Source of the DNA: Goekera deserti
Lineage (GTDB): Bacteria > Actinomycetota > Actinomycetes > Mycobacteriales > Geodermatophilaceae
DNA: 64,000 bases
Assembly: GCF_010685995.1 (NCBI RefSeq)
Contig: NZ_JAAGWK010000030.1
Location: 62,001-126,000 of the forward strand
Direction of reading: 5' to 3'
In this document: positions 50,823 to 60,275 of the stretch, piece after piece
How positions within the stretch are numbered: position 1 is the stretch's first letter
Layout: each line of letters begins with the position of its first letter
Program-made: the position numbers and the translations under genes
The notes under the pieces: model-generated
Databases searched by the model: none
What the model was told of the DNA's origin: nothing
The model's input: the letters and a program-made list of their open reading frames with translations, nothing else

Positions 50823-51019
50823 GGCCCCGCCGCAGGGGCCCGCGGCGAGCCTGCGGATCGCACCGGCAGTGGTCAGGCCCCGCTGCAGGGGGCCGCGGCG
50901 AGCCTGCGGATCGCACTGGCAGTGGTCAGGCCCCGCTGCAGGGGCCCGCGGCGAGCCTGCGCATCGTACCGGCAGTGGTCAGGCCCCGCTGCAGGGGCCC
51001 GCGGCGAGCCTGCGAGTCG
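50823..51019. repeat. Tandem array of 53-bp repeats, 3.7 copies
   Basis: Units at 50823-50875, 50876-50928 and 50929-50981 are near identical (each starts GGCCCCGC and ends GGCAGTGGTCA); a shortened fourth unit runs 50982-51019 and leads into the ftsK 3' end. Each unit can fold through GGCCCC/GGGGCC. The block fills most of the rimO-ftsK gap, and a diverged single copy lies behind pspA. Confidence 0.9.
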
Positions 51020-51042
51020 TGGGGGGCAGCGGGGTCCTTCTC

Positions 51043-53646
51043 TCAGTCGCCGCCGCGGAGGGTCAGGAAGATGGCCTCCAGCTCGTCGGGCTTGACCATG
51101 ACGTCGCGCGCCTTCGAGCCCTCCGACGGCCCGACGATGCCCCGGCTCTCCATCAGGTCCATCAGCCGGCCGGCCTTGGCGAAACCGACCCGCAGCTTGC
51201 GCTGCAGCATCGACGTCGAGCCGAACTGGCTGGTGACCACGAGCTCGATGGCCTGCACGAGGAGCTCGAGGTCGCCGCCGATGTCCTCGTCGACCTCCTT
51301 CTTCTCCCCCGGCGCGGCGGTGAAGACCTCCTCGCGGTACTCCGGCTCGGCCTGCTTCTTGGTGAACTCGACCACGGCCTCGATCTCCGCGTCGGAGACG
51401 TAGGCCCCCTGCACGCGGACGGGCTTGCCGGCGCCGATCGGCATGAACAGGGCGTCGCCCATGCCGATCAGCTTCTCCGCGCCGGGCTGGTCCAGGATGA
51501 CCCGGCTGTCGGTCAGGCTGGAGGTGGAGAACGCCAGCCGGGAGGGCACGTTGGCCTTGATCAGGCCGGTGACGACGTCGACCGACGGGCGCTGGGTGGC
51601 CAGCACGAGGTGGATGCCGGCGGCACGGGCCTTCTGGGTGATCCGGACGATCGACTCCTCGACGTCACGCGGGGCGACCATCATGAGGTCGGCGAGCTCG
51701 TCGACGATGGTGAGGATGTAGGGGTAGGGCGTGTAGACGCGCTCGCTGCCGGGCGGGGTCACGATCTCCCCGCGCTCGACCTTGCGGTTGAAGTCGTCGA
51801 TGTGCCGCACGCCGGTGGCGCGCATGTCCTGGTACCGCTGCTCCATCTCCTCGACCAGCCAGGCCAGCGCGGTGGCGGCCTTCTTGGGGTCGGTGATGAT
51901 CGGCGTGATCAGGTGCGGGATGCCGTCGTAGGGCGTGAGCTCGACCATCTTCGGGTCGATGAGGATCATCCGCAGCTGGTCCGGGGTGGCCCGCAGCAGC
52001 AGCGAGGTCAGCAGCGAGTTGATGCAGCTGGACTTGCCGGCGCCGGTCGCGCCGGCCACCAGCAGGTGCGGCATCTTCGCCAGGTTGGCGCAGACGTAGC
52101 CGCCCTCGATGTCCTTGCCCAGCCCGACCAGCATCGGGTGCGGGTCCTGCTTGGCCACCGAGGACCGCATGACGTCGCCGAGGCTGACCGTCTCGCGGTC
52201 GGTGTTGGGCACCTCGACGCCGACCGCCGACTTGCCCGGGATGGGGGCCAGGATGCGGATGTTGTCGTTGGCGACGGCGTAGGCCAGGTTGCGGGTCAGC
52301 GCGGTGATCTTCTCGACCTTGACCGCGGGGCCGAGCTCGATCTCGTAGCGGGTGACCGTGGGGCCGCGGGTGAAGCTGGTGACCGCGGCGTCGATGTTGA
52401 ACTGCTCGAGCACACCGGCGATGGCCTCGATGGCGACGTCGTTGGCCGTCGAGCGGGCCTTGGGCGGCGTGCCGGCCCGCAGCACGTTCAGCGAGGGCAG
52501 CACGTAGTTGCCGGGCACCGGCTGGATCTGCAGCTGCTCCGGCTCGGTGATCGGCGGCAGGTCCGGCTCGGGGGCCGCGGTGCGGTCGACCGGCGCCGGG
52601 CGACGCGCCGGCGCCGGCACCGGGACCGGCTCCACGGGCTCGACGAGGGCGGCCCGCGGCGCCTCGGCCAGCGCGCCGGTGTCCACGACACCGGTGTCGG
52701 TGAGGTCGTCGGCCAGGCTGGCCTTGCGGCGCGGGGTGCGCCGCGGCGGCGGGAGGGCGTCGACGGGCTCGTCGTGGTCGTCCTCGTCCTCCCAGTCCTC
52801 GTCGTCCTGGTCGTGGCCGGCGAGGCGGTCCAGGAACCCGCGCAGCCGCTCGGGCACCTGGTGCACGGGGGTCGCGGTGACAACGAGCAGGCCGAAGACG
52901 GCCAGCAGCACCAGCAGCGCGACGGCGACCACCGCGCCGAGGCCCGCGGTCAGCGGCGTGCCGACGGCCCAGCCGAACAACCCGCCGGCGCCGCCGCGCT
53001 CCCCCGCCTCGACCGGTCCGCCGCCGACGACGTGCGCCGTACCGAGCACGGCGGCGAGCACGCAGGTCCAGCCGATGAGCAGCCGGCCGCGCGCCTCCGG
53101 GCGCGGCGGGTGCCGCAGCAGCCGGACGGCGACCAGCAGCAGGACGACGGGCAGCACCAGCACCAGCGAGCCGATCGCCCAGCCCACGCCGGTGGCCAGC
53201 CCGGTGCCGACCGGGCCGATGCCGGTGGTCCAGGCCGCGGCGCCGAGCACGATCGCGACGCCGAGGACGGCGAGCCCGACCCCGTCGCGGCGGTGCTCCG
53301 GGGCCAGCGGCTCGTTCTCCGCCGGCGGGGCGACTGAGCGGGCCAGCCCACCGGCGCCGCGGGCCAGCAGCGACCAGACGCCGCTGGCGCCCCGCCACAG
53401 GCCGGTGCTGATCACCGACTGCTGGCGGGCCGGGCGCCGCGTGCTGCCGGTGCCCTTGCGGGCCGGGGCGCGCTTGCGGGTCGCGGTCGCACCGGACCGG
53501 CCGCTGCCGGCCTTGCCGCGGCCCCCGCCCTGACCCCTTCCCTGCCCCCGGACCCCGCCCTGCGCCGGACCACGACCGGACGAGGCCGACCGCGTCGACC
53601 CCGTCGACCGGTTCGACCCTGTCGACGATGTCGTCCGAGAGGCCAT
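51043..53646 (-). CDS. ftsK: DNA translocase FtsK
   Basis: An 867-residue septal DNA pump that clears chromosome ends and aids dimer resolution. After a 75-residue Gly/Arg/Ser-rich basic leader come four transmembrane helices (about 95-250), an acidic linker, and the motor with Walker [10 protein letters not shown] (532-540) and Walker [11 protein letters not shown]; the C-terminal gamma winged helix ([20 protein letters not shown]) reads KOPS sites. I chose the ATG at 53646, 6 nt after a minus-strand TACCGT, not an in-frame ATG at 53706 that would intrude on the divergent peptidase promoter. Confidence 0.95.
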   Translation of the reverse strand: MASRTTSSTGSNRSTGSTRSASSGRGPAQGGVRGQGRGQGGGRGKAGSGRSGATATRKRAPARKGTGSTRRPARQQSVISTGLWRGASGVWSLLARGAGGLARSVAPPAENEPLAPEHRRDGVGLAVLGVAIVLGAAAWTTGIGPVGTGLATGVGWAIGSLVLVLPVVLLLVAVRLLRHPPRPEARGRLLIGWTCVLAAVLGTAHVVGGGPVEAGERGGAGGLFGWAVGTPLTAGLGAVVAVALLVLLAVFGLLVVTATPVHQVPERLRGFLDRLAGHDQDDEDWEDEDDHDEPVDALPPPRRTPRRKASLADDLTDTGVVDTGALAEAPRAALVEPVEPVPVPAPARRPAPVDRTAAPEPDLPPITEPEQLQIQPVPGNYVLPSLNVLRAGTPPKARSTANDVAIEAIAGVLEQFNIDAAVTSFTRGPTVTRYEIELGPAVKVEKITALTRNLAYAVANDNIRILAPIPGKSAVGVEVPNTDRETVSLGDVMRSSVAKQDPHPMLVGLGKDIEGGYVCANLAKMPHLLVAGATGAGKSSCINSLLTSLLLRATPDQLRMILIDPKMVELTPYDGIPHLITPIITDPKKAATALAWLVEEMEQRYQDMRATGVRHIDDFNRKVERGEIVTPPGSERVYTPYPYILTIVDELADLMMVAPRDVEESIVRITQKARAAGIHLVLATQRPSVDVVTGLIKANVPSRLAFSTSSLTDSRVILDQPGAEKLIGMGDALFMPIGAGKPVRVQGAYVSDAEIEAVVEFTKKQAEPEYREEVFTAAPGEKKEVDEDIGGDLELLVQAIELVVTSQFGSTSMLQRKLRVGFAKAGRLMDLMESRGIVGPSEGSKARDVMVKPDELEAIFLTLRGGD

Positions 53647-53652
53647 GCAGCG

Positions 53653-53713
53653 ACGGTAACCGGGCAGCTGGTGCCGATGGGGCAGGCGGTGCAGCGTGTC
53701 CGCCACCTACGGT
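53653..53713. promoter_or_regulatory. Divergent -10 hexamers for ftsK and the S9 peptidase (both leaderless)
   Basis: Minus-strand TACCGT (53653-53658) lies 6 nt before the ftsK ATG, and plus-strand TACGGT (53708-53713) lies 7 nt before the peptidase GTG. Neither gene has a Shine-Dalgarno, and the whole divergent gap is only 74 bp. Confidence 0.6.
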
Positions 53714-53720
53714 CGACACC

Positions 53721-55703
53721 GTGACCGCATCGACTCCCGCACCGTCCCCCGACGACCGGCCGGCGCTGCCCCACGGCAGCTGGCCGACCCCGATCACCTC
53801 CGAGCTGGTCGTGCGCGCTGCGGCCGGGCTCGGCGAGGTGGCCGTGGACGGGGCGGACGTGTGGTGGGCCGAGTCCCGTCCGGCCGAGGGCGGCCGCACC
53901 GTGCTGGTGCGCCGCTCCCCCGACGGCGCGGTCACCGACGCCCTGCCGGCCCCGTGGAACGCCCGGACCCGCGTACACGAGTACGGCGGCGGCGCGTGGA
54001 CGGTGCGCGACGGCGTCGCCTGGTTCACCTCCTTCGCCGACCAGCGGCTGCACCGGCTGGACGCGGGTGCGGAGCCGGTCGCGGTGACCGCCGAGCCCGA
54101 GCTGCCCGCCGGCGTCCGGTTCGCCGACCTGCGCGTGGGCGACGACGGCAGCGTGCTCGCCGTCCGGGAGACGCACTCCCCGACCGGTGCGGCGGCCGAC
54201 GTCGTGAACGAGGTCGTGAGCGTCGCACCCGACGGGTCGACCGAGGTGCTGGTCACCGGGCCGGACTTCGTCTCCGACCCGCGGCTGTCCCCGGACGGGC
54301 AGCGACTGTGCTGGCTGCAGTGGGAGCACCCCGACATGCCCTGGGACTCGGCCACCCTGGTGGTGCGCTCGCTGGCCGACGGCAGCGAGCACGTGGTGGC
54401 CGGCGGCCGCTCGGGCGGCCGGGCCGAGTCGGTGGTGCAGCCGACCTGGGACGACGAGGGCACCCTGTGGTTCTTCGCCGACCGCACCGACGTGTGGGCG
54501 CTCTACCGCTGGCGGCCGGGCGGCGACGTCGAGCTGGTCCTGGACGCCGGAACCGACATCGCCGGCCCGCAGTGGGTGTTCGGCCAGAGCCGGCTGGCGC
54601 TGCTCCCCGACGGCCGGGTCGTCGTCCCCTGCCGCGCGGGCGACGGCGAGCGGCTGACGGTGCGCGAGCCGGACGGGACGCTGCACGATCTCGACCTGCC
54701 CTACGCCGTGTTCGGCTCGCTGACCGCCGCCGGCACCGCGGTGGTGTGCGTGGCCGCCGGGCCGACCTCGGAGCCGGTGGTGCTGCGGGTCGAGGTGGGC
54801 ACTGGTGCCGCGGAGGTGCTGCGGCCGGCCCGCGACCTGGGCCTGGACCCGGCGTGGCTGTCCCGGCCGGAGCACGTCACCTTCCCCACCGAGCCCGACG
54901 ACAGCGGCGTCGGCGAGGCCCACGCCCTGGTCTACCCACCGACCAACCCCGGGGTCCGGGCGGTCGACGGGCACCTGCCCCCGCTGCTGGTCCTGGTGCA
55001 CGGCGGCCCGACGTCCGGCGTGCAGGCGACGCTGCGCACCGCGGTGCAGTACTGGACCTCCCGCGGTTTCACCGTCGCCGACGTCGACTACCGCGGCTCG
55101 ACCGGGTACGGCCGCCGCTACCGGGACGCCCTGCAGGGTCGCTGGGGCCTGGCCGACGTGGCCGACGTGGTGGCCTGTGCGCGGTGGCTGGCGGAGCAGG
55201 GCCGGGTCGACCCCGCCCGGTGCGCGGTCCGGGGCGGGTCGGCCGGTGGCTTCACGGTGCTCGCCGCGCTCACCTCACGGCCCGGGGTGTTCGCCGCTGG
55301 TGCCAGCCTCTACGGCGTCGCGGACCTGACCGCCCTCGCCGAGGACACCCACAAGTTCGAGTCCCGCTACCTCGACGGCTTGGTCGCGCCGTGGCCCGAG
55401 GGCCGCGACGTCTACACCGAGCGCTCGCCGATCACGCACATCGCGGCGCTGGACACCCCGCTGGCGGTGTTCCAGGGCGAGGAGGACCGGGTGGTGCCCC
55501 CGGCGCAGGCCGAGCTGGTGGTGGCGGCGCTGCGCGCCAACGGCGTGCCGCACGCCTACCTGCTGTTCCCCGGGGAGCAGCACGGCTTCCGGCGGGCGGA
55601 GAACATCCGGGCCGCCCTGGACGGCGAGCTGTCCTTCTACGCCCAGGTGTTCGGCTTCGACCTGCCGGCGGCCGAGGGGATCGAGCCGATCCCGCTGCGC
55701 TGA
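53721..55703 (+). CDS. S9-family prolyl oligopeptidase-like serine peptidase
   Basis: A 660-residue cytoplasmic peptidase. The N-terminal ~400 residues form a beta-propeller (repeats such as RVHEYGGGAWTVRDG, VSDPRLSPDGQRLCWLQWEH); the C-terminal alpha/beta-hydrolase has the nucleophile in RGGSAGGFTVL, the acid in EEDRVVPP and the histidine in GEQHGFRR. It resembles dipeptidyl-aminopeptidase/acylaminoacyl-peptidase proteins. No signal peptide is seen. It is divergent from ftsK. Confidence 0.93.
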   Translation: MTASTPAPSPDDRPALPHGSWPTPITSELVVRAAAGLGEVAVDGADVWWAESRPAEGGRTVLVRRSPDGAVTDALPAPWNARTRVHEYGGGAWTVRDGVAWFTSFADQRLHRLDAGAEPVAVTAEPELPAGVRFADLRVGDDGSVLAVRETHSPTGAAADVVNEVVSVAPDGSTEVLVTGPDFVSDPRLSPDGQRLCWLQWEHPDMPWDSATLVVRSLADGSEHVVAGGRSGGRAESVVQPTWDDEGTLWFFADRTDVWALYRWRPGGDVELVLDAGTDIAGPQWVFGQSRLALLPDGRVVVPCRAGDGERLTVREPDGTLHDLDLPYAVFGSLTAAGTAVVCVAAGPTSEPVVLRVEVGTGAAEVLRPARDLGLDPAWLSRPEHVTFPTEPDDSGVGEAHALVYPPTNPGVRAVDGHLPPLLVLVHGGPTSGVQATLRTAVQYWTSRGFTVADVDYRGSTGYGRRYRDALQGRWGLADVADVVACARWLAEQGRVDPARCAVRGGSAGGFTVLAALTSRPGVFAAGASLYGVADLTALAEDTHKFESRYLDGLVAPWPEGRDVYTERSPITHIAALDTPLAVFQGEEDRVVPPAQAELVVAALRANGVPHAYLLFPGEQHGFRRAENIRAALDGELSFYAQVFGFDLPAAEGIEPIPLR

Positions 55704-55735
55704 CCCACCGCGCGCACTGTGCGACCCGTCACGCC

Positions 55736-55763
55736 GGTGAACGGACCGTGGCCGGGCGACGTA
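55736..55763 (+). promoter_or_regulatory. Possible ECF-type promoter upstream of the sigma factor gene
   Basis: GGTGAAC (55736-55742), a 17-bp spacer and CGTA (55760-55763) resemble an ECF promoter (GAAC, then CGTC-like). If used, the sigma factor may control its own gene. Inference from spacing only. Confidence 0.35.
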
Positions 55764-55816
55764 CGCACTTCCGACGACGTCCGTCCGGGTCGTCACGGCG
55801 AGGACAGGGAGCAGCG

Positions 55817-56350
55817 ATGGCGCGGCACCGTCCGGCGCAGACCGAGGCCCTCGACGTGCAGGCCGCCTACGCGGCCCACGGCCCGGAGCTCTACCGCTTC
55901 GCCCTGCGCCAGCTGGGTGACGGCGGGGCGGCACAGGACGTGGTCCAGGAGGTGTTCCTGCGCGCCTGGCGGGCCGCGGACTCCTACGACCCGGAGCTGT
56001 CCGGCCTGCGCACGTGGCTGTTCGCGATCGCCCGCAACGTCGTGGTGGACGAGGCGCGGCGGTTCGCCGTCCGGCCGTGGCAGCGCGACCTGACCGACGG
56101 CTCGGACGTCACCGGCCCCGCGGACACCGGTGTCACCGACCGGCTGGTGGACGCCTGGGTCGTCGAGGAGGCGCTGCGCCGGATCGGTGAGGACCACCGG
56201 GTGGCGATCGTGCAGACGCACCTGCGCGGCCGGCCGCACGGCGAGGTGGCGGCGGAGCTCGGCATCCCGGTGGGGACGCTGCGCAGCCGGGTGTTCTACG
56301 GGCTCAAGGCACTGAGACTGGCGATGGAGGAGATGGGGGTGGAACCGTGA
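55817..56350 (+). CDS. ECF sigma factor (RNA polymerase sigma-70 family)
   Basis: A 177-residue extracytoplasmic-function sigma factor. Region 2 is ELYRFALRQLGDGGAAQDVV with VFLRAWRA and TWLFAIARNVVVDEARR; region 4 is RVAIVQTHLRGRPHGEVAAE with GIPVGTLRSRVFYGLKALR. The ATG follows GGGAGC. Its stop overlaps the start of the anti-sigma gene (GTGA), the standard arrangement in which the partner holds it inactive at the membrane. The group resembles SigL/SigK-type actinobacterial factors; the signal is unknown. Confidence 0.93.
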   Translation: MARHRPAQTEALDVQAAYAAHGPELYRFALRQLGDGGAAQDVVQEVFLRAWRAADSYDPELSGLRTWLFAIARNVVVDEARRFAVRPWQRDLTDGSDVTGPADTGVTDRLVDAWVVEEALRRIGEDHRVAIVQTHLRGRPHGEVAAELGIPVGTLRSRVFYGLKALRLAMEEMGVEP

Positions 56351-57057
56351 ACGAGCAGACTGCCGGGGCAGCGGGGCGGGGAGCCCCGGACCCGGCCCAC
56401 CGGGCGGTGCGGGAGCAGCTGGGGGTGTACGCCCTGGGCCACGGCACGGACGACGAGCGCGCTGCCGTCCGGGCCCACCTGGACGGGTGCGCCGGCTGCC
56501 GTGCGGAGGTCGCGGCGCTGTCGCCGCTGGCCGCCCGCCTCGCCGACGTCGACCCGGACCGGATCGACGAGGACCCACCGGTGCCGCCGGAGCTGGGCGC
56601 CGCCGTCCTCGCCCGGATCGCCGCCCAGGGCCCGCGCCCGGTGGACCTCGCCGAGCGGCGCCGGCGGCGCACCCGGCTGGCCGGGGCCGCCGCCGCGGTC
56701 GGGATCGCCGCAGCGGCGTTCGGGGTCGGCTGGATCGCCCGACCCGGCCCGCCGCAGGGCCCGCTGGAGCAGGTGGCCGTGCAGGTGGCCGACGACGACA
56801 TCTCCGCGACCGCGGACATCGTGCCGCACACCTGGGGCGTGGAGGTCAAGCTCTCCGGCGCCGGGTTCACCGCCGGGGAGGTGTACCGGCTCGTGGTCGA
56901 GGAGACCGACGGCGACGCGGTGACCGGCGGGGCGTTCCTCGGGGTCGGCCCCGGGCAGCTGGACTGCAACATGAGCTCGTCGGTGCTGCGGCAGGACGCC
57001 GCCGGGTTCCAGGTGCTCGACGCGAGCGGGGAGGTCGTGCTCAGCTCGGTCTTCTAG
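56347..57057 (+). CDS. Zinc-finger anti-sigma factor with transmembrane helix
   Basis: A 236-residue anti-sigma factor. The zinc-binding H-x3-C-x2-C motif is His44, Cys48, Cys51 (RAHLDGCAGC); one transmembrane helix lies at about residues 115-132 (AGAAAAVGIAAAAFGVGWIA); the ~100-residue outer part is beta-rich (GVEVKLSGAGFTAGEVYRLV) and probably senses the signal. It should bind the ECF factor encoded 4 bp overlapping upstream. Its TAG stop shares the CTAG tetramer with the stop of the convergent RNase J gene. Confidence 0.9.
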   Translation: MNEQTAGAAGRGAPDPAHRAVREQLGVYALGHGTDDERAAVRAHLDGCAGCRAEVAALSPLAARLADVDPDRIDEDPPVPPELGAAVLARIAAQGPRPVDLAERRRRRTRLAGAAAAVGIAAAAFGVGWIARPGPPQGPLEQVAVQVADDDISATADIVPHTWGVEVKLSGAGFTAGEVYRLVVEETDGDAVTGGAFLGVGPGQLDCNMSSSVLRQDAAGFQVLDASGEVVLSSVF

Positions 57058-58754
57058 ACCTCGAGCACGGTCGGGATGATCATCGGCCGGCGACGGTAGG
57101 TGTCGGACACCCACTTGCCCACCGTGCGGCGGATGACCTGGGACAGCCGGTGCGCGTCGTAGGGCCCGGTGGAGAGCTGGCGCCGCAGCTCGTCCTCGAC
57201 CAGTGCGAGCGCGGGAGCGAACGCGGCCGGGTCGTCGGAGAAGCCGCGGGCGGTGAGGTGCACCGGGCGCACGATCGTGCCCGTGGACGGCTCGACCACC
57301 ACGGTCAGCGCCACGAACCCCTCGTCACCGAGGATCCGCCGGTCCTGCAACGACTCCTCCCCCACGTCGCCGACGGCGAGCCCGTCGACGTACACGTTGC
57401 CGATCGGCACGCTGCCCACGATCGAGGCCTTGCCGTCGAGCAGGTCGACGACCACGCCGTCCTCGGCGAGGACCACCCGGTCGGCGGTCATGCCGGTCTG
57501 CTCGGCCAGCGCGGCGTGCGCGCGCAGGTGCCGCCACTCCCCGTGCACCGGCATCAGGTACCGCGGCTTGGCCACGTTGAGCAGCGTGCGCAGCTCACCG
57601 GCCGGTGCGTGCCCGGAGACGTGCACCCGGGCGGTCTCCTTGTGCACCACGGTGGCCCCAAGCCGGGCGAGGCCGTTGATCACCTTGTAGACCGCCGTCT
57701 CGTTGCCCGGCACCAGGGACGACGCCAGCACGATCGTGTCGCCGGCCTCGATGGTGACGTGGTGGTGGTCGCCGCGGGCCATCCGGCCCAGCGCCGACAG
57801 CGGCTCGCCCTGGGAGCCGGTGCTGATCAGCACCACCTGCTCCGGCGGCATCGTCATCGCGTCGTCCAGGCGCACCATCAGCCCGGCCGGCACGCGCAGC
57901 AGGCCCAGGTCGGCGGCGACGCCCATGTTGCGCACCATCGAGCGGCCCACCAAGGCCACCTTGCGGTCGTGCCGCACCGCGCAGTCGAGCACCTGCTGGA
58001 TGCGGTGCACGTGGCTGGCGAAGCTGGAGACGATCAGCCGCTGCGCCGCGTGCTCGAAGACGTCGTCCAGCACCGGGCCGATGCTGCGCTCGGGGGTGAC
58101 GAAGCCGGGCACCTCGGCGTTGGTCGAGTCGCTGAGCAGCAGGTCGATGCCCTCGGCGCCGAGGCGGGCGAAGGTGCCGAGGTCGGTCAGCCGCCCGTCC
58201 AGCGGGAGCTGGTCCATCTTGAAGTCACCGGTGTGCACCAGCACCCCGGCCGGGGTGTGCACGGCGACGGCGAGGGCGTCGGGGATGGAGTGGTTGACGC
58301 AGATGAACTCGCAGTGGAACTCCCCGGCCACGTGGTCGTCGCCGGCGGCCACCTCCACCAGCACCGGGTCGATCCGGTGCTCGCGCAGCTTGGCGCGCAC
58401 CAGCGCCAGGGTGAACCGGGAGCCCACCAGCGGGATGTCCGGGCGCATCCGCAGCAGGTAGGGCACCGCACCGATGTGGTCCTCGTGGCCGTGCGTCAGC
58501 ACCACCGCGACGACGTCGTCCAGGCGGTGCTCGATGACCCCGAAGTCGGGCAGGATCAGGTCGACCCCGGGCTGCTCGGCCTCGGGGAACAGCACGCCGC
58601 AGTCGATGACCAGCAGCTGGCCGTCGAACTCCAGCACGGCCATGTTGCGGCCGATCTCGCCCAGCCCGCCGAGCGCCATGACGCGCAGCGCGCCGGGCGG
58701 CAGCGGCGGCGGCGCCTCCAGGTCCAGGTGCGGCTGGCCCACCGGCGCGGTCAC
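57054..58754 (-). CDS. rnj: Ribonuclease J
   Basis: A 566-residue metallo-beta-lactamase/beta-CASP ribonuclease with endo- and 5'-exonuclease activity in mRNA decay and rRNA processing. The zinc site is HGHEDHIG (His88-His93 region), with HTGDFKMD and SDSTNAEVPG downstream, and HVSGHAPAGELRTLL in the beta-CASP part. It starts at GTG 58754, overlapping the dapA stop in GTGA; the dapA-rnj pair is common in actinobacteria. Confidence 0.95.
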   Translation of the reverse strand: MTAPVGQPHLDLEAPPPLPPGALRVMALGGLGEIGRNMAVLEFDGQLLVIDCGVLFPEAEQPGVDLILPDFGVIEHRLDDVVAVVLTHGHEDHIGAVPYLLRMRPDIPLVGSRFTLALVRAKLREHRIDPVLVEVAAGDDHVAGEFHCEFICVNHSIPDALAVAVHTPAGVLVHTGDFKMDQLPLDGRLTDLGTFARLGAEGIDLLLSDSTNAEVPGFVTPERSIGPVLDDVFEHAAQRLIVSSFASHVHRIQQVLDCAVRHDRKVALVGRSMVRNMGVAADLGLLRVPAGLMVRLDDAMTMPPEQVVLISTGSQGEPLSALGRMARGDHHHVTIEAGDTIVLASSLVPGNETAVYKVINGLARLGATVVHKETARVHVSGHAPAGELRTLLNVAKPRYLMPVHGEWRHLRAHAALAEQTGMTADRVVLAEDGVVVDLLDGKASIVGSVPIGNVYVDGLAVGDVGEESLQDRRILGDEGFVALTVVVEPSTGTIVRPVHLTARGFSDDPAAFAPALALVEDELRRQLSTGPYDAHRLSQVIRRTVGKWVSDTYRRRPMIIPTVLEV

Positions 58755-59647
58755 AGCGTCACGCCCCCCTCCGCGAGGTCGGCGCGCAGCTGGGCGACCT
58801 CCTCGGCGGTGGCGTCGACCAGCGGGGGCCGGACCGGCCCGGCGGGCAGCCCGAGCTCGGTGAGCGCGGCCTTGACCAGGATCGCGCCCTGGGTGCGGAA
58901 CACGCCGCGGCACACCGGCAGCAGCCCGGTGTGCAGGGCCCGGGCGCGGGCGAGGTCACCGCTCTCCACGGCGGCGACCAGCTCGGCCAGCCGCGGGCCC
59001 ACGAGGTGGCCGACGACGCTGACCACACCCACCGCGCCGATGGCCAGCAGCGGCAGGTTCAGCGCGTCCTCCCCGGAGTAGTACGCGAGGTCGCAGCGGG
59101 CCATCGTCCAGGAGACGTCCGTCAGCGAGCCCTTGGCGTCCTTGACCGCGACGATGTTCGGGTGCTCCGCCGCCCGCACCAGGGTGTCGACCTCGATCGG
59201 GATGCCCGATCGGGGTGGGATGTCGTAGAGCATCACGGGCAGGTCGGTGGCGTCGGCGATCGCGGTGAAGTGCCGCAGCAGGCCCGCCTGCGGGGGCTTG
59301 TTGTAGTACGGCGTCACGGCCATCAGCCCGTGCGCGCCGAGCCGGGCGGCGTCGCGCGCCTTCTCGATGCTGTGCGCCGTGTCGTTGGTGCCGACCCCGG
59401 CGACGACGACGGCGCGGTCCCCGACGGCGTCCAGCACGGCCTCGAGCACCGCGCGCTGCTCGGCGTCGCTGACGGTGGGCGACTCCCCGGTCGTCCCGGA
59501 GACGACGAGCCCGTCGTGCGCGCACCGGTCGACGAGGTGCGCGGCCAGCTGCTGGGCACCCGCGAGGTCGATCGAGCCGTCGGCGGCGAAGGGGGTGACC
59601 ATCGCCGTGAGGACGCGCCCGAAGGGTCTCGCGGGGTCGGAGGTCAT
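58751..59647 (-). CDS. dapA: 4-hydroxy-tetrahydrodipicolinate synthase
   Basis: A 298-residue aldolase that condenses pyruvate with aspartate semialdehyde, the first committed step of lysine and diaminopimelate synthesis. The Schiff-base lysine is Lys169 in VAVKDAKG; the catalytic Tyr lies in VTPYYNKPPQ and the substrate loop is SGTTGESPT. The ATG at 59647 lies 7 nt after a minus-strand TAGATT. It works in the same pathway as dapF at 19 kb. Confidence 0.96.
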   Translation of the reverse strand: MTSDPARPFGRVLTAMVTPFAADGSIDLAGAQQLAAHLVDRCAHDGLVVSGTTGESPTVSDAEQRAVLEAVLDAVGDRAVVVAGVGTNDTAHSIEKARDAARLGAHGLMAVTPYYNKPPQAGLLRHFTAIADATDLPVMLYDIPPRSGIPIEVDTLVRAAEHPNIVAVKDAKGSLTDVSWTMARCDLAYYSGEDALNLPLLAIGAVGVVSVVGHLVGPRLAELVAAVESGDLARARALHTGLLPVCRGVFRTQGAILVKAALTELGLPAGPVRPPLVDATAEEVAQLRADLAEGGVTL

Positions 59648-59654
59648 GGCTGGG

Positions 59655-59660
59655 AATCTA
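59655..59660 (-). promoter_or_regulatory. -10 hexamer of dapA-rnj (leaderless)
   Basis: Minus-strand TAGATT ends 7 nt before the dapA ATG. Confidence 0.55.
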
Positions 59661-59732
59661 CCGACCCGGCCCCGGGGCGGCAGGTGCACCCGGGCCGGTC
59701 GAACCGGCTGTGCACTGGTCCAGGATGGGCGG

Positions 59733-60266
59733 GTGACCGAGCCCGCGCCGCTGCGCCGCCCCCTGCTGCTCACCGGCCCGCCGGGTGCCGGGAAGAGCGC
59801 GGTGGCGGCCGCACTGGCCGCCGGGCGGGCGCTGTGCGCCGTCGTCGAGGTGGACGACGTGCGCGCGCTGGTGCGCTCCGGCGCGGTGGACCCGTGGCGG
59901 CCCGGCGCCGGTGAGGCGCAGCACCGGCTGGCCGCCGTCCAGGCGTGCCTGCTGGCGGCGTCGTTCACCGCGGCCGGGGTGGAGGTGGTGCTGTGCGACG
60001 TGGTGCGCGGCCCGGTCGCCGAGGTCTACCGGACCTCGACGGCGGCCCCGTTCGTCGTCGCGCTGCGCGTGCCGCTGGCGGTCAGCCGGGAACGGGCCGC
60101 CCGCACCCCGCGGCTGACCCCCGAGGAGCTCCACGCGCTGCACGCGGAGAGCGCGGTGGCCGCGGGCGTCGCGGCCGAGGTGGACGCGACCCCGGGGCAG
60201 GGCGAGGTCACCGCCGCCGTCGAGGCGCTGTGGGCCGCCGCGGCCCCGGTGACGCCGTCGTCGTGA
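59733..60266 (+). CDS. P-loop nucleotide kinase-like protein
   Basis: A 177-residue P-loop protein with Walker A GPPGAGKS (15-22) and an Asp pair in VVEVDDVRALV, as in shikimate- or gluconate-kinase-like and zeta-toxin-like proteins. The middle reads VEVVLCDVVRGPVAEVYRTS. The substrate is unknown. The GTG start lies 6 nt after CAGGAT (59721-59726), so the mRNA is probably leaderless. No antitoxin-like neighbour is present, so a metabolic kinase is more likely than a toxin. Confidence 0.75.
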   Translation: MTEPAPLRRPLLLTGPPGAGKSAVAAALAAGRALCAVVEVDDVRALVRSGAVDPWRPGAGEAQHRLAAVQACLLAASFTAAGVEVVLCDVVRGPVAEVYRTSTAAPFVVALRVPLAVSRERAARTPRLTPEELHALHAESAVAAGVAAEVDATPGQGEVTAAVEALWAAAAPVTPSS

Positions 60267-60275
60267 GCGGGCGGG

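Noticed and set aside
50823-51019. CRISPR array
   Set aside because: The units are contiguous 53-bp repeats without unique spacers, and no cas gene is near.
59733-60266. Zeta-toxin reading of the P-loop kinase
   Set aside because: There is no epsilon-like antitoxin beside it and the gene sits in a conserved metabolic neighbourhood.
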